This document shows positions 1-8,939 of a stretch of 64,000 bases of DNA, piece after piece (the stretch's first letter is position 1; each line of letters begins with the position of its first letter). Source of the DNA: Niabella aurantiaca DSM 17617 (lineage in GTDB: Bacteria; Bacteroidota; Bacteroidia; Chitinophagales; Chitinophagaceae); the NCBI RefSeq assembly GCF_000374125.1, contig NZ_KB893625.1:592945-656944 (forward strand), given 5' to 3'. Made by a program: the position numbers and the translations under genes. The notes beneath the pieces were generated by a model. That model was not told where the DNA came from. It did no database searches and saw only the letters and a program-made list of their open reading frames with translations.

Positions 1-443
1 AGCGCTGCCAGAACAAAAGGAGTGGTGCCGCTTGCCGAAATACCGATCACAATATCTTTTTTGCTGATGCCTTTTTCGCGCAATTTCTCCCAGGCCTCGT
101 TTTTGTCGTCCTCCATTTCTTCACGGGCCTCCACCAGGCGGTCTACGCCCCCTGCCAGGATCACCTGGAACAGGTCCGGACTAACGCCATAGGTAGTGGG
201 TAGCTCGATCACATCCAAAACCGATAAGCGGCCACTGCTGCCGGCGCCAACATAAAACAGCCTTCCCCCGTTTTTTATTTTTTCCACGATCACTTCGATC
301 AGGGCGTTTATCCGGGGAAGCTCTTTCTCTATGGCCGGCGCTACACTCTTGTCTTCACTGTTAATAAATCCTGTTAGCTCTTCAATGGACCTTGTTTCAA
401 GATCCCGGTAGTTGGATGGCTGTTCGGTAATTCTATTCTGCAT
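1..443 (-). CDS. murQ: N-acetylmuramic acid 6-phosphate etherase MurQ (3' part outside window)
   Basis: MurQ is a cytoplasmic lyase that removes D-lactate from MurNAc-6-phosphate to give GlcNAc-6-phosphate during muropeptide recycling or use. The visible 147 N-terminal residues hold the SIS-domain signature: YVGAGSSGRLSVLD is followed by IELPTTYG, which corresponds to the family's ECPPTFG segment with its Glu. An EEMEDD stretch matches the second acidic motif. The start is the ATG at complement 443, reading MQNRITEQPSN. The gene runs off the left edge, so the C-terminal half is not visible. It lies directly downstream of the GH20 hexosaminidase on the same strand, about 95 bp away. That spacer contains a copy of the promoter array shared by this cluster. 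The pairing fits processing of peptidoglycan-type or GlcNAc-containing sugars. Confidence 0.93.
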   Translation of the reverse strand, partial: MQNRITEQPSNYRDLETRSIEELTGFINSEDKSVAPAIEKELPRINALIEVIVEKIKNGGRLFYVGAGSSGRLSVLDVIELPTTYGVSPDLFQVILAGGVDRLVEAREEMEDDKNEAWEKLREKGISKKDIVIGISASGTTPFVLAA

Positions 444-467
444 GAAAATCGTTTTGTCGGTTGAGTC

Positions 468-507
468 TGCGGTTTTTGTGCGTTCTTTTATTGCGAATAT
501 ACGCAAA
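468..507 (-). promoter_or_regulatory. Cluster-wide CGCA array, copy 1 (murQ)
   Basis: Read on the minus strand, TTTGCGTA (GCG at 504-502) is followed by CGCA starting at 482 and again at 471. The spacings are 22 and 11 bp. An additional CGCA starts at 495, and CCGCA followed by an A-run lies upstream near 529-533. The array sits 25-64 bp before the murQ start. The same arrangement occurs upstream of GH20, SusC-1 and SusC-2. A TATATTCG sequence (minus strand, 501-494), close to the TAnnTTTG -7 box, is embedded in it. Binding by a specific regulator is inference. Confidence 0.55.
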
Positions 508-537
508 TTATAATTTGGAACTTTTTTTTGCGGTTTT

Positions 538-2433
538 TTATTCCGATAGATGCCTTTGCGGGATCAGGGGCGACGGCCGGGTACTTATGTACGTGGTCCT
601 GCTGATGGCGCTGCGCCTGCCGGATGCGGTGATCACGATGGTTTTTAATATTCTTTTTTCTCCGTCCGGAACTTTTAAAATAAGGGGTTTTTCATACAGA
701 TAGTCCGTTTCCCGCGGATCCGTGTCATCCAGCGTATAAAATATCCGGGCATCTTTTACCGTGGGTTTTAAAGTTACCGTAAAGCTTTTTCCCTGAAACA
801 CGCGGTTATCCGCTGCGCCAATGGCCATCGGAACAAAGAAATGTGTATCGTTTTTTTTGTCGATCGCCCATAGATGCAGGGGAAGCCGGTCTTCGAGGAA
901 CGGTTCGTATTGCTTTTGGGCCACGGGGGTCCAGCAGCCTTCTGCAAATGCCAGCATCCGGGGCAGGATCATGTATTCCACTTTAGCCGGAGTGGCCATG
1001 TATTCGGTCCATACACAGGCTTCGGCCCCCAGTACATATTTTTTTTGCTCCGCCGTCAGGGCGTCGGAGGCTGGATTGTACTGGTATACTTTATTTAAAT
1101 CGTTGAGACCCGGGAACCCGAGCGGCTCCTGTTCCGGTTTTGCCTGGTAATGGTCAAAATAGATATAGTCATTGGGAGCCATAATGACCTGGTGATGTTG
1201 TTGTGCAGCGGCAATGCCGCCTTTTTCGCCCCGCCAGCTCATGACAATGGCATTGGGCGCCAGGCCGCCTTCCAGGATCTCATCCCAGCCGATAATGGTG
1301 CGGCCCCTGCTGTTCACGAATTTTTCAATACGTTGTATAAAATAGCTTTGCAGTTCATGCTCGTCTTTCAGATGCTGGTCTTTTATGCGCTGTTGGCAGT
1401 ATTTGCAGGTTTTCCACCGGGTCTTTGGCACTTCATCCCCGCCAATGTGAATGTACCGGGAGGGGAACAGTTCCATCACTTCGGTCAATACATTTTCAAG
1501 GAAGGTGAAGGTGGATTCCTTTCCGGCGCAAAATACATCTTCATAGATCCCCCAGCTTTCTATTGTTTTAAACGGACCGGGATGATCGCCGCAGGCAAGT
1601 TCAGGATAGGCGACCAACGCCGATATGCAATGCCCGGGCATTTCTATTTCCGGGATAATGGTAACGTACCTGTCGGCCGCATACCGGATCAGCTCTTTTA
1701 CCTGCTCCCGGGTATAAAAACCGCCATGTGGAATGCTGTCATACCCCATGGGATTGTTCTGTGCGCTCCCCAGCAGTGTTTGAGCGCGCCAGGCACCTTC
1801 CCGGGTAAGTTTCGGATACTTTTTTATTTCCAGGCGCCAGCCCTGGTCCTCGGTCAAATGCCAGTGAAACGTATTCAGCTTGTATTGCGCCATCAGGTCG
1901 ATGAACTTCTTGAGGAACGTAACCGGGAAGAAGTGCAGCGCTACATCGAGGTGCATGCCCCGGTACCCGAATCTCGGCTGGTCCTTAACGGTACCGGCAG
2001 GGATACGGATCGCCTGGTCGCCGGTAAATTCTGAAAGTTGTATTAGGCTCTGCAGGGCATAGAATGTGCCGGCGCCATTGCCTTTGATCAGAATGTTTTC
2101 GGGCCGGATCCTCATTTCGTAGCCCTCGGATCTTTCCGTTTGGCTGTTCAGGATAATGGTGTTGCTGCTGTTAAGGGAAGGGTTCCCGCCGGTGCGCTTC
2201 TCCGCGGAAAGGCGGAAGCCTTTTGCCTGGCGGAGGAATTCAATGTAAAGCCCTGCAATGCGTTTTGTTTCCTCTGAATCATAAATAAGAATGGTTTTGC
2301 TGTTTACCGTAAATTGACCCTCGCCTGTCACTACGGAGGCAGGGTAAGGGATGATGTTTGTAAAGCGGCTTGTCTGCGATCTTGCCGTGGTTGCAATCAA
2401 TACCAGGAAAATAACAGGAAATAACTTGTTCAT
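538..2433 (-). CDS. Secreted GH20 beta-N-acetylhexosaminidase
   Basis: GH20 enzymes release terminal GlcNAc/GalNAc by substrate-assisted catalysis. The 631-aa protein has a signal peptide ending near ATTARSQ (residue 20), so it should act in the periplasm or at the cell surface. An N-terminal GH20b-type domain (about 25-150) precedes the TIM barrel. The barrel carries WHLTEDQGWR (about 191-200), PEIEMPGH (about 261-268) and the catalytic pair in HIGGDEVPK (Asp333/Glu334). A chitobiase C-terminal-like beta domain with FYTLDDTDPRETD lies at about 555-620. Its promoter region carries the cluster's CGCA array and is divergent from the Nramp-like gene. It probably supplies amino sugars to MurQ and the amino-sugar enzymes nearby. 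The exact glycan cannot be told from sequence. Confidence 0.93.
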   Translation of the reverse strand: MNKLFPVIFLVLIATTARSQTSRFTNIIPYPASVVTGEGQFTVNSKTILIYDSEETKRIAGLYIEFLRQAKGFRLSAEKRTGGNPSLNSSNTIILNSQTERSEGYEMRIRPENILIKGNGAGTFYALQSLIQLSEFTGDQAIRIPAGTVKDQPRFGYRGMHLDVALHFFPVTFLKKFIDLMAQYKLNTFHWHLTEDQGWRLEIKKYPKLTREGAWRAQTLLGSAQNNPMGYDSIPHGGFYTREQVKELIRYAADRYVTIIPEIEMPGHCISALVAYPELACGDHPGPFKTIESWGIYEDVFCAGKESTFTFLENVLTEVMELFPSRYIHIGGDEVPKTRWKTCKYCQQRIKDQHLKDEHELQSYFIQRIEKFVNSRGRTIIGWDEILEGGLAPNAIVMSWRGEKGGIAAAQQHHQVIMAPNDYIYFDHYQAKPEQEPLGFPGLNDLNKVYQYNPASDALTAEQKKYVLGAEACVWTEYMATPAKVEYMILPRMLAFAEGCWTPVAQKQYEPFLEDRLPLHLWAIDKKNDTHFFVPMAIGAADNRVFQGKSFTVTLKPTVKDARIFYTLDDTDPRETDYLYEKPLILKVPDGEKRILKTIVITASGRRSAISRTTYISTRPSPLIPQRHLSE

Positions 2434-2460
2434 ACCGGTTTGGGGTTAATATTTTCCGGA

Positions 2461-2527
2461 TAAATATACGGATGAATGTCGATTTGCGTTTTGTGTGCGG
2501 TTTTGTGAAATAAAAATACGCAAAAAC
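2461..2527 (-). promoter_or_regulatory. Cluster-wide CGCA array, copy 2 (GH20 / Nramp divergent promoter)
   Basis: On the minus strand, TTTTGCGTA (GCG at 2521-2519) is followed by CCGCA (CGCA from 2499) and CGCAAA (from 2488). The spacings are 22 and 11 bp. A candidate -7 box TATATTTA lies at complement 2468-2461, one mismatch from TAnnTTTG, directly downstream of the array towards GH20. In the other direction TATATTCG at 2552-2559 could serve the Nramp-like gene. One array could therefore control both divergent transcripts. Confidence 0.6.
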
Positions 2528-2621
2528 TACTCATAATGTGAAATTATTTTCTATATTCGTTTTCTGAAAGGCCGTAAAATGATTGCAAACGTTACAACAC
2601 AGCTGAAATCTATTTTTTATT

Positions 2622-3848
2622 ATGGGAATTATTGACAAAGGGAATCCTGGAAGGTTTGCCCGGTTATTACAGGTATTGGGACCGGGGATCATTACTGCCG
2701 CATTGGTCTTTGGCCCCAGCAAAATGACGATCACGTCCAAACTGGGCGCCTCGTATGGTTATGACCTGCTGTGGGCGGTAGTGACGGCTATTTTTTTTAT
2801 GGCGGTATTTACCAGTATGTCGTCCAGGATCGCACTGGCTACGGACCAGTCTTTTTTATCCCTGATAAAAAAGCGCTGGGGAAAACCGGTGGCGGTGCTG
2901 CTGGGGATCGGTGTTTTTCTGGTAACGGCCTCGTTCCAGGCCGGAAATTCCACCGGGGTGGGAATATCGCTGGCGGAAGCCACCGGCGTCAATGCTAAAG
3001 TGTGGATCCTCCTTGCAAATGCCGGCGGCATTGCATTGCTGTTTTTTAAAGGATTTTATAAGATCCTGGAAAAGATAATGATCCTGCTGATCGTCATCAT
3101 GCTGGGATCGTTTATCGTTACCTTCTTTTTGGCAAAACCCTCTGTGAGCAGCATTGCGGGGGGACTGTCCCCGGTTTTACCGGAAGGTTCCCTGGGATTG
3201 GTGATCGCGCTGTTTGCGTCGGCATTTTCCATAGTGGGGGCTTTATACCAGTCGTACATGGTGCAGGAACGGCGGCGGTTGTCGCCCGGTCTGCAACAAC
3301 GGCCATCGGATAGCCTGCCGGGTATTTTGATCCTGGGCGTCATGGCCAGTATTGTATTGATCTGCGCGGCATCGGTTTTGCATCCCACCGGGGTGGTGGT
3401 AACCAATGCCACGGATATGTCGAAAACACTGGCGCCGCTGTTTGGCGAATATGCGGCCCACCTTTTCCTGATCGGTCTGTTCGGCGCCTCTTTTTCTTCG
3501 CTTATTGGCAATGCATCGGTGGGTGGAACACTTTTGGGGGATGCATTGGGTTATAAAGGGCAGCTGAGCTCGAATATGGTGCGTGTGCTGATCGCCCTGG
3601 TAATGACGATCGGCGCTTTTGTGGCATTGCGGTTTAATAAAGCGCCGCTGGAGCTCATCGTGCTCGCGCAAAGTGTTACCATACTCGTTGTGCCGTTTAT
3701 TGGCATTGCCATGTACGGCATATCCAATGACCCCAAGATCATGGGTCGCTACGTGAATAAGCCCGTTACAAAAGTGGTTGCAGGCATCGGCCTCCTGCTG
3801 TTGCTGTTACTGGCCGTTATAAATGTTAAAGAATTATTTTTCAAATAA
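2622..3848 (+). CDS. Nramp-like membrane transporter lacking the metal-site motifs
   Basis: This 408-aa protein is hydrophobic throughout, with about 11 predicted transmembrane segments, and opens with the Nramp-type GPGIITAALVF in the first helix. In true Nramp metal transporters this helix carries DPGN and helix 6 carries MPH. Here the first reads GPSK (31-34), and the helix-6 region reads VGALYQSYMVQE (about 205-216) with no MPH. The protein is therefore unlikely to carry Mn/Fe in the usual way. It is followed by an SDR, a DapA-type aldolase and an enolase-superfamily enzyme, so import of a small sugar acid or amino-sugar derivative is a reasonable guess. The start ATG at 2622 follows the divergent regulatory region. 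Confidence 0.8.
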   Translation: MGIIDKGNPGRFARLLQVLGPGIITAALVFGPSKMTITSKLGASYGYDLLWAVVTAIFFMAVFTSMSSRIALATDQSFLSLIKKRWGKPVAVLLGIGVFLVTASFQAGNSTGVGISLAEATGVNAKVWILLANAGGIALLFFKGFYKILEKIMILLIVIMLGSFIVTFFLAKPSVSSIAGGLSPVLPEGSLGLVIALFASAFSIVGALYQSYMVQERRRLSPGLQQRPSDSLPGILILGVMASIVLICAASVLHPTGVVVTNATDMSKTLAPLFGEYAAHLFLIGLFGASFSSLIGNASVGGTLLGDALGYKGQLSSNMVRVLIALVMTIGAFVALRFNKAPLELIVLAQSVTILVVPFIGIAMYGISNDPKIMGRYVNKPVTKVVAGIGLLLLLLLAVINVKELFFK

Positions 3849-4038
3849 GCATATGAAATGCAGCATAAGGAAATATTCAGCATCATGGCCAAAAGAAAGG
3901 AATATGCGCTTATGCGGGGCTGCTAAAAAACCGGTTTATAAAGGATCGCCGCTTTGAACTTCCGGCTCTCTGCCTGAAGCACGAAGAATGGGATTTTTTG
4001 GTCGGCCCCATGTGATCCGAATCAATAAAAAGAAACAC

Positions 4039-5055
4039 ATGAATGAATTGCAATTGATCGAAGACGAATTGTATCAGCCATCAATAGCGCTGCTGGATGA
4101 TCTGCGGGCATTGGACGGGGATATTATTTTTTTGGGAGCGGGTGGCAAGATGGGGCCCGGCATGATCAAGCTGGCCAGCATTGCGCTGCATCAGGCAAAT
4201 ATCTCCAAAAGACTAATCGCCGTTTCCCGGTTTAGTGATGCTGCTGCAAAAAAAGAGTTACAGGACCTGGGTGTGGAAGTGATTGCGGCCGACCTGCTCG
4301 ATGATGCCCATTTACAGGAACTTCCGGATGTGAAAAATGTCATGTACCTGGCAGGAACCAAGTTTGGCACCAAGGGCAACGAGCCTTTTACGTGGGCCAT
4401 GAATGCGTATTTGCCGGGCCGTGTTGCGGAAAAATACAGGAACTCGCGGATCGTTGCTTTTTCCACAGGAAATGTATATCCCTTTTCAAAGCTGGATCAG
4501 GGTGGCTTTTCAGAAGAAACGAAGCCCAACCCGGTAGGGGAGTATGGACAGTCCTGTTTAGGGCGGGAGCGCATCTTTCAATATTTTTCAGATGTGAACC
4601 AGACCCCGGTATTGATCTACCGGCTGAATTATGCCATTGACCTGCGTTACGGGGTTTTGCTGGAAGTGGGCAAATCCGTTTACAAAGGAGCGCCGATCGA
4701 TATTTCGACGGGCGCTGTAAATGTGATCTGGCAGGGAGATGCCAATGAGATCGCGTTGCGGAGCTTTTTGCATTGCAGCACGCCGGCAAAAATCCTGAAC
4801 GTTACCGGTCCTGAAACCATCAGCCTTACCTGGCTGGCAACGCAGTTTGGCGCCATCTTTGGCAAGCAGCCGGTCTTTACCGGGCAGGTACAGGAAACCG
4901 CCCTGCTGAGCAATGCCTCGGAGGCGCACCGGCTTTTTGGTTATCCGCGTGTCAGCCTCAAAAAAATGATCCGGCTGGTAGCTGACTGGATCAGCCTGGA
5001 GGGCAGGCAAATTGATAAACCCACCCATTTCCAGGAAAGACAAGGTCAATTTTAA
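4039..5055 (+). CDS. Extended-SDR NAD(P)-binding epimerase/dehydratase-like protein
   Basis: The protein is a 338-aa nucleotide-sugar-epimerase-type Rossmann protein. The dinucleotide motif is GAGGKMG (33-39), and STGNVYP (142-148) sits at the usual Ser position. The catalytic YxxxK motif reads YGQSC (169-173): Tyr is kept but Lys is replaced by Cys. Chemistry may therefore differ from classical UDP-sugar epimerases, or the enzyme may be weakened. I chose ATG 4039 (MNELQLIEDE) over the upstream in-frame ATG 3988, because the 17 extra residues look non-coding and an A/G-rich stretch precedes 4039. The next gene starts 12 bp after its stop, so the genes are almost certainly co-transcribed. Substrate unknown; a sugar or sugar acid is likely from context. 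Confidence 0.8.
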   Translation: MNELQLIEDELYQPSIALLDDLRALDGDIIFLGAGGKMGPGMIKLASIALHQANISKRLIAVSRFSDAAAKKELQDLGVEVIAADLLDDAHLQELPDVKNVMYLAGTKFGTKGNEPFTWAMNAYLPGRVAEKYRNSRIVAFSTGNVYPFSKLDQGGFSEETKPNPVGEYGQSCLGRERIFQYFSDVNQTPVLIYRLNYAIDLRYGVLLEVGKSVYKGAPIDISTGAVNVIWQGDANEIALRSFLHCSTPAKILNVTGPETISLTWLATQFGAIFGKQPVFTGQVQETALLSNASEAHRLFGYPRVSLKKMIRLVADWISLEGRQIDKPTHFQERQGQF

Positions 5056-5067
5056 TGAATATCTGTT

Positions 5068-6147
5068 ATGAGCTTATCAGGAACAATAAAAAAAAATTTG
5101 CAGGATGGTATTGCCATACCCGCGCATCCGCTGGCGCTTACGGCTGAACGGGCTTTTGATGAGGCTGCGCAACGCCGGCTGACCCGCTATTATCTGGCCA
5201 GTGGTGCCGGTGGGATCGCCATCGCGGTACATTCTACCCAGTTTGAGATCAGGGACCCCCAGATCAACTTGCTGGAAAAAGTGCTGCAGACGGCCGCCGA
5301 TGAAATTGCCCGGAGCGGCAGGGAGGATTTTGTAAAGATCGCCGGTATATGCGGGCCAACAGACCAGGCGGTTCAGGAAGCCCGGCTGGCAAAAAAATAC
5401 GGGTATCATCTCGGGCTGCTGAGCATGGGTGGATTGAATGCCCTGACCGAAGATGAGCTGATCGAGCGTACAAAAGCCGTTGCTGCCGTAATCCCGGTAT
5501 TTGGGTTCTATTTACAGCCTGCGGTGGGCGGCCGGATCCTGAGCTTCGGGTTCTGGAAAAAGTTTGCCGATATCCCGAATGTGCATGCAATCAAAATCGC
5601 CGCATTTAACCGCTATCAGACCCTGGATGCCGTGCGGGCCGTCTGTCATTCTGAAAGAATGGATGAGATCGCGCTGTACACCGGTAATGACGATAATATC
5701 ATTGCGGACCTGCTGACCACGTATCGGTTTAACATAAACGGCAGGGAGGTACAAAAGGATTTCAGGGGTGGCTTACTGGGACATTGGGCTGTGTGGACGC
5801 ACCAGGCAGCTGCATTGCTGAACGCTATTAAGGAGTATAAGGCCGGTAATAAAGGGAATGCCGATGCATGGCTTTCAAAAAACATATCGGTAACCGATAT
5901 GAATGCTGCGATCTTTGATCCGGCCCATCATTTTCACGGTTGCATCCCCGGTATTCATGAAGTGCTGCGGAGACAGGGCTTATTAAAAGGTACCTGGTGC
6001 CTGAATCCCGGTGAGGTATTGTCGCCGGGGCAGTCAGATGAAATCACCCGGGTGACCCAGGCCTACCCGGAGCTCGTTGACGACGATTTTGTGCGCACCT
6101 TTTTGCAAAATGACCAGCGTCCGGCGCATTCTAAAGAATCGCTATGA
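5068..6147 (+). CDS. DapA/NanA-family aldolase (dihydrodipicolinate synthase family)
   Basis: The 359-aa cytoplasmic protein belongs to the class I pyruvate-aldolase superfamily, which includes DapA, N-acetylneuraminate lyase and KDG aldolase. The Schiff-base lysine is probably Lys176 in HAIKIAAFN. The conserved tyrosine is probably Tyr148 in GFYLQP. The usual GTTGE substrate loop is changed to GAGGIAIAVHS (46-56). The protein is also longer than the usual ~300 aa because of a C-terminal extension. These points argue against a housekeeping lysine enzyme and for cleavage of a sugar-acid-like substrate. The stop codon overlaps the next start (ATGA at 6144-6147), indicating translational coupling. 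A sialidase-like protein lies in the same region, but neuraminate as substrate is not proven. Confidence 0.85.
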   Translation: MSLSGTIKKNLQDGIAIPAHPLALTAERAFDEAAQRRLTRYYLASGAGGIAIAVHSTQFEIRDPQINLLEKVLQTAADEIARSGREDFVKIAGICGPTDQAVQEARLAKKYGYHLGLLSMGGLNALTEDELIERTKAVAAVIPVFGFYLQPAVGGRILSFGFWKKFADIPNVHAIKIAAFNRYQTLDAVRAVCHSERMDEIALYTGNDDNIIADLLTTYRFNINGREVQKDFRGGLLGHWAVWTHQAAALLNAIKEYKAGNKGNADAWLSKNISVTDMNAAIFDPAHHFHGCIPGIHEVLRRQGLLKGTWCLNPGEVLSPGQSDEITRVTQAYPELVDDDFVRTFLQNDQRPAHSKESL

Positions 6148-7529
6148 AAAGAAGGGCGTTTATTAAAGGCACGGCTTCCTTATCATTATTGCCCGTGGTC
6201 AAACCGTTGGCAGGCCTGGCAACGCAATCCCGGAACATGAAAATTAAAATTGATCATATTGCTTCTGATTTTGAACGGCAGCCGCTGGTGCGGCCTTTCG
6301 GATTTAAGGGCGGTTACCTGACGGAACTGTGGCAGGCGGTCTCTTTGATACAAACTGCTGCAAGCGGACCAAAGATCGGGCTTGCCACGCAAAGCGTTTT
6401 ATATGGTGATCCGGCTATTTTTTCGGATCATTCGGAAAGTGCAGGAAACGCGTTGATGTATGCGTTGTCGGAAAGAGCCTTGCGGCTGGCAAAAGAAACA
6501 CCTTTTCATACGCCGGTTGATCTTTTGTCCGATATTTTACCCGAAGTTACCCGGTATGCAGCGTCTGTTACGGGCAGGGGCAGCGCCAACCTTAATTTTA
6601 TTTATAATGCCCTGGTAAGCGTAGACAATGCGGCATGGCTGGTATATGCATCAGAGAACAAGTGCCCGCATTTTGATGCCATGATCCCTGATGCTTACAA
6701 AAAACCATTGGGCCTCCGCAATCCGAGGATCGCGGTTATGTACCAGATCCCATATGGTATGCCCATGACGGACCTGGTAAACGCGGCGGAAGAGGGATAT
6801 TTTGTTTTTAAAATTAAAACGGGTATGCCCGGAGACCAGGAGCAAATGCTGCGGTCGGATATGGAGCGGCTCGATTTGATCCATCGTACCCTGAAGGATT
6901 TAAGGACCCCTCAGACAAAAGACGGCAGGCTCATTTATACGCTGGATGCAAACGGGCGGTATGGGAAAAAGGAAAGCTTACTGAAGTTTCTCGATCATGC
7001 AAAAAAAATAGGGGCTTTTGAGCAAATAAAATTGATAGAGGAGCCGTTTTGGGAATCCAATAATGAAACGGTTGGGGATGTTGGGGTGATCATAGGCGCC
7101 GATGAAAGCGTACACACAGAGGCCGATGCGATAAAAAGAATTCAGCAGGGGTATAAAGCGATCGTGCTAAAAGGGATTGCCAAAACCCTGAGTGTGAGTT
7201 TTAAAATAGCAAAGGTTGCGTATGAACATCATGTGGCCTGTATGTGCGCGGATCTGACCGTGAACCCCCTGTTGCTGGACTGGCATAAGAACCTGGCAGC
7301 GCGGCTGCAGCCGTTTCCGGGCATCGGAATGCCCATGATCGAAACCAATGGCGATATGAATTATAAGAATTGGGATCTCATGAAAACGTTCCACCCGGTA
7401 CAAAATGCATCGTGGCAGCAGGTAAAGCAGGGGGTATTTGAGTTGGACGACGACTTTTACGAGCGGAGTGGGGGCATATTCATGGGTACGGCGCATTACG
7501 AGCAGCTGTTTCACAGGAAGCAGGAATAG
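6144..7529 (+). CDS. Enolase-superfamily (mandelate racemase/muconate lactonizing type) enzyme with Tat-type leader
   Basis: This is a 461-aa enolase-superfamily member. The residues expected for proton abstraction and metal binding are visible: KIK (223-225), DAN (268-270), EE in LIEEPF (299-300), ADES (319-322) and Lys343 in VLKGIAKT. Members usually dehydrate or epimerise acid sugars, so this gene fits beside the aldolase. The N-terminus MKRRAFIKGTASLSLLP is a twin-arginine leader (RRxFIK then a hydrophobic stretch), suggesting folded export to the periplasm. That is unusual for a catabolic sugar-acid dehydratase. Its start overlaps the previous stop by 4 bp. The substrate cannot be assigned. 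Confidence 0.87.
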   Translation: MKRRAFIKGTASLSLLPVVKPLAGLATQSRNMKIKIDHIASDFERQPLVRPFGFKGGYLTELWQAVSLIQTAASGPKIGLATQSVLYGDPAIFSDHSESAGNALMYALSERALRLAKETPFHTPVDLLSDILPEVTRYAASVTGRGSANLNFIYNALVSVDNAAWLVYASENKCPHFDAMIPDAYKKPLGLRNPRIAVMYQIPYGMPMTDLVNAAEEGYFVFKIKTGMPGDQEQMLRSDMERLDLIHRTLKDLRTPQTKDGRLIYTLDANGRYGKKESLLKFLDHAKKIGAFEQIKLIEEPFWESNNETVGDVGVIIGADESVHTEADAIKRIQQGYKAIVLKGIAKTLSVSFKIAKVAYEHHVACMCADLTVNPLLLDWHKNLAARLQPFPGIGMPMIETNGDMNYKNWDLMKTFHPVQNASWQQVKQGVFELDDDFYERSGGIFMGTAHYEQLFHRKQE

Positions 7530-7592
7530 ATGCTGGCGCGGAAATGGAAGCCGGTGCAGCACGGAAGATACATAATATTAAATCTGAAGAAT

Positions 7593-8939
7593 ATGAGTAA
7601 TCACAAGGGCCGCAGGAACTTTATAAGGAATTCTGCCGTTATCGGGTTGGGGGCAACACTGAACTTTGAAAAAGTATTGCCTACCGTTTTAAAAGCTGAG
7701 GGCAAACCTGCCTTATTGGGCGGCGCTCCCCTTGTCAGCACACCCTGGCCCAAATGGCCGATGTGGAACAGGGAAACCGATGAGCCGCTTGTCCTGGAAG
7801 CCTTGCGCAGCGGGGTTTGGTCCCGTGCAAAAAAAGTGGCCTTGTTCGAAGAGAAATGGGCAGCACTGATCGGGGCCAAAAGGGCGCTGACTACCGTTAA
7901 CGGAACAAATGCGCTGATTACAGCGGTGGCACAATCGGATATCGGGGGCGGGGATGAAGTGATTTTACCACCCTATACGTTCATTGCAACGCTTACAGCC
8001 ATTCTTAATGCTGGTGCGATGCCGGTATTTGCTGACGTAGATCCGGACACATTCCTGATTGATCCGGAGGCCATAAAGAAAAAGATCACCCCCCGTACCC
8101 GGGCCATATTGCCGGTGCACATTTGCGGGTTACCTGCGGATATGGGCCCTATTATGCAGATTGCGAAACAGCATGACCTGGTAGTTATTGAAGATGCCTG
8201 CCAGGCATGGCTGGCTGAAATAAACCATAAGAAAGTGGGCACTTTCGGTCATGCCGGCTGCTTTAGTTTCCAGAACTCCAAGAACCTGCCCATCGGTGAG
8301 GGCGGGGCTATCGTAAGCGATGATGAGGTTTTTATGGACCGGTGCGTTTCCTATCATAATCTTGGGCTGCCGTATGGAACGGCCTCTGCACGCCCGGGCA
8401 GCAAGCTCCGGTTAACGGAGTACCAGGCCGCCATCGGGATGGTGCAAATGGAACGGCTTGTGCCGCAAACGGTCACAAGAAACGAAAATGCCCGTTATTT
8501 AAGACAACAGATGAACAATATAAAGGGGATCGTGCCACATATATTAAACGCCGGTGTTACACAGGCGGCCTATCATTTGTTCCCGTTCAGGTATGATCAG
8601 CGCCATTTTGCAGATCTTCCGAGAGCGCAGTTCATAAAAGCGTTACAGGCCGAGGGTATTCCGTGTTCCGGCGGATATACGCCTTTAAATGACATTAAAA
8701 ACCTGGGCAATACCTTTGAAACAAAGAATTATAAAAAGATGTACCCTTCGTCCGAATTGAGTTACGAGCGGTTTAGGGAAAATAACCAGTGCCCTAAAAA
8801 TGAAAGGCTTTGCCAGGAAGCGGTATGGTTGCCGCAAAATGTGCTGTTGGCCAATAAATCCAGCATGGATGTCATTGTTTCGGCCATTCAGAAAATTCAG
8901 AAGAATGCCGCAGCGATCCATAAAAATACATCAAAGTAA
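7593..8939 (+). CDS. DegT/DnrJ/EryC1/StrS-type PLP aminotransferase with Tat-type leader (copy 1)
   Basis: The 448-aa protein has the fold and motifs of sugar aminotransferases. They are PYTFIAT (about 127-133), EDACQAW with the PLP-ring Asp201, and SFQNSKNL with the Schiff-base Lys230. The N-terminus MSNHKGRRNFIRNSAVIGLG is a twin-arginine leader. I chose ATG 7593 over the upstream in-frame ATG 7530 because the Tat motif begins right after it. A paralogue at 28534 has the same Lys and Asp numbering and also a Tat-type leader. In nucleotide-sugar biosynthesis these enzymes are cytoplasmic. A Tat leader implies either a periplasmic PLP enzyme or a leader-like N-terminus kept from an ancestor. 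The C-terminus overlaps the convergent DeoR gene by 9 bp. Confidence 0.88.
   Translation: MSNHKGRRNFIRNSAVIGLGATLNFEKVLPTVLKAEGKPALLGGAPLVSTPWPKWPMWNRETDEPLVLEALRSGVWSRAKKVALFEEKWAALIGAKRALTTVNGTNALITAVAQSDIGGGDEVILPPYTFIATLTAILNAGAMPVFADVDPDTFLIDPEAIKKKITPRTRAILPVHICGLPADMGPIMQIAKQHDLVVIEDACQAWLAEINHKKVGTFGHAGCFSFQNSKNLPIGEGGAIVSDDEVFMDRCVSYHNLGLPYGTASARPGSKLRLTEYQAAIGMVQMERLVPQTVTRNENARYLRQQMNNIKGIVPHILNAGVTQAAYHLFPFRYDQRHFADLPRAQFIKALQAEGIPCSGGYTPLNDIKNLGNTFETKNYKKMYPSSELSYERFRENNQCPKNERLCQEAVWLPQNVLLANKSSMDVIVSAIQKIQKNAAAIHKNTSK

Noticed and set aside
1150-2034. A 294-codon open frame on the plus strand opposite the GH20 gene
   Set aside because: It lies wholly inside the hexosaminidase gene in antisense, has no family motifs and mirrors the codon pattern of the real gene.
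3853-3957. A 34-codon ORF between the Nramp-like gene and the SDR
   Set aside because: No recognisable features and several overlapping alternatives in other frames; treated as spacer.
3988-4038. Upstream start for the extended SDR
   Set aside because: The 17 extra residues do not resemble the family, and a purine-rich stretch directly precedes ATG 4039.
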